64,000 nt of DNA, taken from the NCBI GenBank assembly GCA_965243165.1, contig OZ251535.1, positions 1,302,001 to 1,366,000 of the forward strand, written 5' to 3'. The notes beneath the pieces were generated by a model, which was not told the DNA's origin, searched no databases, and saw only the letters and a program-made list of their open reading frames with translations. Each line of letters opens with the position of its first letter. The first letter of the stretch is position 1. Made by a program: the position numbers and the translations under genes. Source of the DNA: CATQHD01 sp965243165. Its GTDB lineage: Bacteria > Actinomycetota > Acidimicrobiia > Spongiisociales > Spongiisociaceae. This document shows, one piece after another, positions 61,898 through 64,000 of the stretch.

Positions 61898-62706
61898 GAT
61901 TTGTGAATAGTTAGTGATTTAAGTTCATTGGCGAGGCGGTCGCCGAGGTCAGCCATCTGCGCAGTGGTTGCTATGTGGTTACTCTCATTGGATGTAAGCA
62001 CAATCAAAGACGCTCGGAAACCTGGGTATGTAAGCATTCCTACGTCATGTAATGTTCCTTCTAGGGTGCCGGTCTTGTGTGCAAATACCGATGGAGGCTC
62101 CGTGCGGGCAGATAGCCTTGTATTGAGGACATTGTTGGCCATCCATCTTCTAAGAGGCTTCAGCTGATCGTTGTTCCATACATATGAAAGGATGCGATTC
62201 TGGTCGGCAGCGGTAGTCTTTACTTCTCTCAACAAGGCGAAGTGCTCATCACTGAAGCCGGGAGGAATACCGGTGTGATCGCATCCTGCCTCGCTCATGA
62301 ATCGTAGATAAGGATCTACGCCGAGCAGATCCAAGATATAGGTTGCGGCCGCATTGTCACTCGTCAGGATGGCTAAGGCAGATAATTCTAAAAGGGTGAT
62401 TGTAGAAGTGGAGAAGGCTGCCCGTACAGTCGGGTAGGCAGTTCTGCCGATTTGGTCGGGCCGTACTCGATGATTCGGTGATATCTCGTGTCGTTCGATG
62501 GACATTAGCACCCCTGCCACCAGGGGAATCTTTAGCAGGGAGGCCGCCGGGTGTTCGGTATGGGGATTGGCTGCCCAGACATCTGCGACCGGTTCATGTA
62601 CTTGAACGACGACGCTGCGGAGAGGCCCGCCTTCAACGAAGGTATCTATGAGCCGTTGGACTCTCGCGCCGGTTCTGAGGGCATGGTCGATGGCGGCGAC
62701 TGCCAC
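61894..62706 (-). CDS. Serine hydrolase with class A beta-lactamase fold
   Basis: 270 residues. The three active-site motifs are present: S-x-x-K as Ser56-LL-Lys59 (PAASLLKIPL), SDN at 116-118 and KTG at 211-213 (HKTGTLEG). The Glu166-type omega-loop motif of true class A beta-lactamases is not evident, and no signal peptide is visible. It therefore may be a cytoplasmic DD-peptidase-like or other serine acylase. It is AT-richer than its GC-rich neighbours and is coupled to a membrane protein gene. Confidence 0.8.
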   Translation of the reverse strand: MAVAAIDHALRTGARVQRLIDTFVEGGPLRSVVVQVHEPVADVWAANPHTEHPAASLLKIPLVAGVLMSIERHEISPNHRVRPDQIGRTAYPTVRAAFSTSTITLLELSALAILTSDNAAATYILDLLGVDPYLRFMSEAGCDHTGIPPGFSDEHFALLREVKTTAADQNRILSYVWNNDQLKPLRRWMANNVLNTRLSARTEPPSVFAHKTGTLEGTLHDVGMLTYPGFRASLIVLTSNESNHIATTAQMADLGDRLANELKSLTIHKS

Positions 62707-62896
62707 GTTCCTCCTGGGGATCGTCTAGGACCATTATACCGTCTGGGGTTCGACCAGGCTGCTCCCTGGCTGTGTGGTGCGCCTCGACATAGAAGGACGG
62801 CGTTCTTCACGACGCTGCGGCTGTCTCGAACACTGCAGGTTCGGTTACCCCGGCTTCCAGTGCGGCGGCGGCGGCCTCCAGTACGGGCGGCCGGGC

Positions 62897-63275
62897 CGCC
62901 CGCACCTGGATGGGGGTCAGTTCCAGGCCGTCGAAGCCGACGGCCTCCCACAGCCGGCAGAAGGGTTCGTCGGCGGGGCCGCCGTCCGGCGCCGGGGTGG
63001 TTGGATCGTCGACCGTGGGCGAAGGTGGGAAGCGCCGGGGAGAGCGGGGAGGCGTTGCCGCAGGCGCCGATGTCCGAAGGCATCCGCCCGGTCATCATCG
63101 AGAAGCGGGACGGCGCGCAGAGCGGCGGGTTGCAGTAGGCCGCGTCGAACACCGCCCCTCCCCGGGCCAACTCCGAGAGGTTGGGCGCCAAGACCACCGG
63201 ATGCCCGTACACCGGCAGGAAATGCGGCGCCAGCTGATCCGCCATCAGCAGCAGTATGTCGGGCTGATCTGTCAT
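62897..63275 (-). pseudogene. Choline-sulfatase remnant with internal deletion
   Basis: From ATG 63275 the sequence copies the first about 86 codons of betC at 60896, including CAPSR (TYCNPPLCAPSRF-like context with a few substitutions). At about 63016 it jumps to the stretch equivalent to 60253-60140, skipping about 380 bp. It ends in that internal fragment. The formylglycine motif is kept, but all C-terminal metal ligands are lost. Confidence 0.85.
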
Positions 63276-63299
63276 GTTCCCTCTGGGTTCCCGCAGCTT

Positions 63300-63413
63300 T
63301 GGACTGCTTCGGCAATCACATACTGAACTTTCACATCGATGTCCACCTAACTCATGGCCCGCTTCGGCCATTGGCTCAATTCGAGTATCTAGATATTTCA
63401 GAGGTCGAGCCAT
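63300..63413 (-). pseudogene. Nucleotidyltransferase remnant (second module)
   Basis: ATG 63413 overlaps the upstream gene by 16 nt, as in the first module. MARPLKYLDTR...GHELGG parallels MARALNNIELR...DQELAG at 20364. Similarity ends after about 25 codons, close to the sulfatase remnant, so the catalytic part is gone. Confidence 0.55.
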
Positions 63414-63832
63414 TGGCGGGGAGTTCCTTTGTCGAGCAGATATGCATCGAACCAAACCCGGTGATATTCGCAGGCTGGTGGAGCATGTTTTGTTATCCAT
63501 TCACCCAGCAGAGAGTACATGTTGCCGCCGAACAGCAGTACATCTTCGGGCGCCCGATGCTTACGTACCCAGCGGGGCAGGGCGACGCCGTCGCGGTCGG
63601 CCAGAGCGTGCGTCACTGCAGCTATTGAAGGCAGCAGCAGTTGGTTGCCGCCTTTGTAGACCGGATCCTCATGAATAAGATCGGCGGGGCGGTCCGACCA
63701 GTTCCAGTCCATGACGAACTGTGAGAGAGGAACCGAAAACGGCCCGCGGATGTCCGGAACTTCCATCTCGGCGGGAAGGTCGCGAGCGGACAGCAGACGG
63801 TATGTCCAGCTGGAAGCGGGCAAGGCAGTCAC
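63398..63832 (-). CDS. Putative antitoxin-like partner of a nucleotidyltransferase (copy 2)
   Basis: 144 residues from GTG 63832. It aligns over its full length with the protein at 19945-20379 (about 60 percent identical by eye): FVMDWNWSDRPADLIHEDPVY, LLLPSIAAVTHALADRD, APEDVLLFGG, YHRVWFDAYLLDKGT. It retains an intact frame although its partner gene is reduced to a stub, as in the other copy. It follows the hisF stop by 24 nt in the same direction. Confidence 0.62.
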   Translation of the reverse strand: MTALPASSWTYRLLSARDLPAEMEVPDIRGPFSVPLSQFVMDWNWSDRPADLIHEDPVYKGGNQLLLPSIAAVTHALADRDGVALPRWVRKHRAPEDVLLFGGNMYSLLGEWITKHAPPACEYHRVWFDAYLLDKGTPRQWLDL

Positions 63833-63856
63833 GAGGATCTACTATAGAGGGCGCGT

Positions 63857-64000
63857 TCAGGCATGGCGCACCGCTATTCCGGCCCTTTCCATCTCCTGCT
63901 TGACGGCGGAGATCGGCACCTGGCCGCGGTGGAAGACGCCGGCGGCCAGCACCGCCGAGGCGTTTGCTTCGGTGACCGCTTCAGCGAAATGGGAGGGCCG
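63857..64000 (-). CDS. hisF: Imidazole glycerol phosphate synthase cyclase subunit, C-terminal end
   Basis: The last 47 codons, ending at TGA 63859-63857; the start is outside the window. SHFAEAVTEANASAVLAAGVFHRGQVPISAVK is the typical final strand and helix of the HisF TIM barrel (family pattern AxxASxFH...I..lK). HisF makes imidazole glycerol phosphate and AICAR from PRFAR with ammonia from HisH in histidine synthesis. It is the only clear core-metabolism gene in the window. Confidence 0.88.
   Translation of the reverse strand, partial: RPSHFAEAVTEANASAVLAAGVFHRGQVPISAVKQEMERAGIAVRHA

Noticed and set aside
1..64000. tRNA, rRNA genes and CRISPR arrays
   Set aside because: None was recognised on either strand by reading; short or divergent tRNAs cannot be fully excluded without a covariance search.

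Overview
This is a GC-rich window that reads as a high-GC, non-model actinobacterium. The product style suggests an Acidimicrobiia-like marine or host-associated lineage: Cys-bearing S-layer-homology (SLH) modules, frequent GTG/TTG starts, and many ATZ/TRZ-type amidohydrolases. The lineage is inference; no rRNA or tRNA gene was seen. The chromosomal anchor is the C-terminal end of hisF at the right edge.

Layout. 1-15990: three tandem paralogous giant secreted proteins made of Calx-beta-like repeats, a Pro/Gly linker and SLH modules; the first is cut by the window edge. Each ends with the same 14-bp-stem hairpin. The two complete copies carry two poly-G tracts each: one is the spacer of a TTGACT/TAGTAT promoter, the other lies just after the ATG and currently puts the ATG out of frame with the protein. 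This looks like a two-level phase-variable surface-protein locus. 15991-19944: a plant-type LRR-SLH protein bracketed by copies of a non-coding repeat family. 19945-20546: a small two-gene toxin-antitoxin-like module with a truncated nucleotidyltransferase; a second broken copy lies at 63300-63832. 20572-25451 (minus): deaminase, DUF2165, cupin, SDR, ceramidase-like hydrolase and Opp/Dpp-type ATPase in one operon. 25676-33163: a catabolic block (AlbA/Schlafen-type regulator, hydantoinase-like, isochorismatase-like, AA_synth, enamidase-like) enclosed by about 515-bp inverted repeats, with 72-bp double-palindrome elements on its left side. 33891-39618: a lipoprotein alpha/beta hydrolase, then a DUF1989 / DUF5591-like / aldolase-aminotransferase fusion operon.

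39750-46193 is a patch with AT-richer parts: a three-module lipoprotein behind a near-consensus promoter, an HTH protein, a NotI-type restriction-modification pair whose nuclease is frameshifted, and an AAA/DUF4143 ATPase. 46339-53555: an MscS channel, then a minus-strand operon for uptake and hydrolysis of a nitrogenous compound (ATPase, permease, an internally duplicated binding protein, nitrilase, amidohydrolase). 53585-60896: HDAC-like deacetylase, a DUF1828-PPK2 in-frame fusion, two tandem TIM-barrel hydrolases (the second without its HxH metal motif), an ATZ/TRZ amidohydrolase and choline-sulfatase. 60935-64000: a membrane protein plus beta-lactamase-fold pair, a deleted copy of the sulfatase, the second toxin-antitoxin-like remnant and hisF.

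Together the window suggests an oligotroph that takes up and deaminates small C-N compounds and displays large Ca-binding-type surface proteins whose expression may switch through homopolymers. Domain calls come from motif recognition only; no database search was run.
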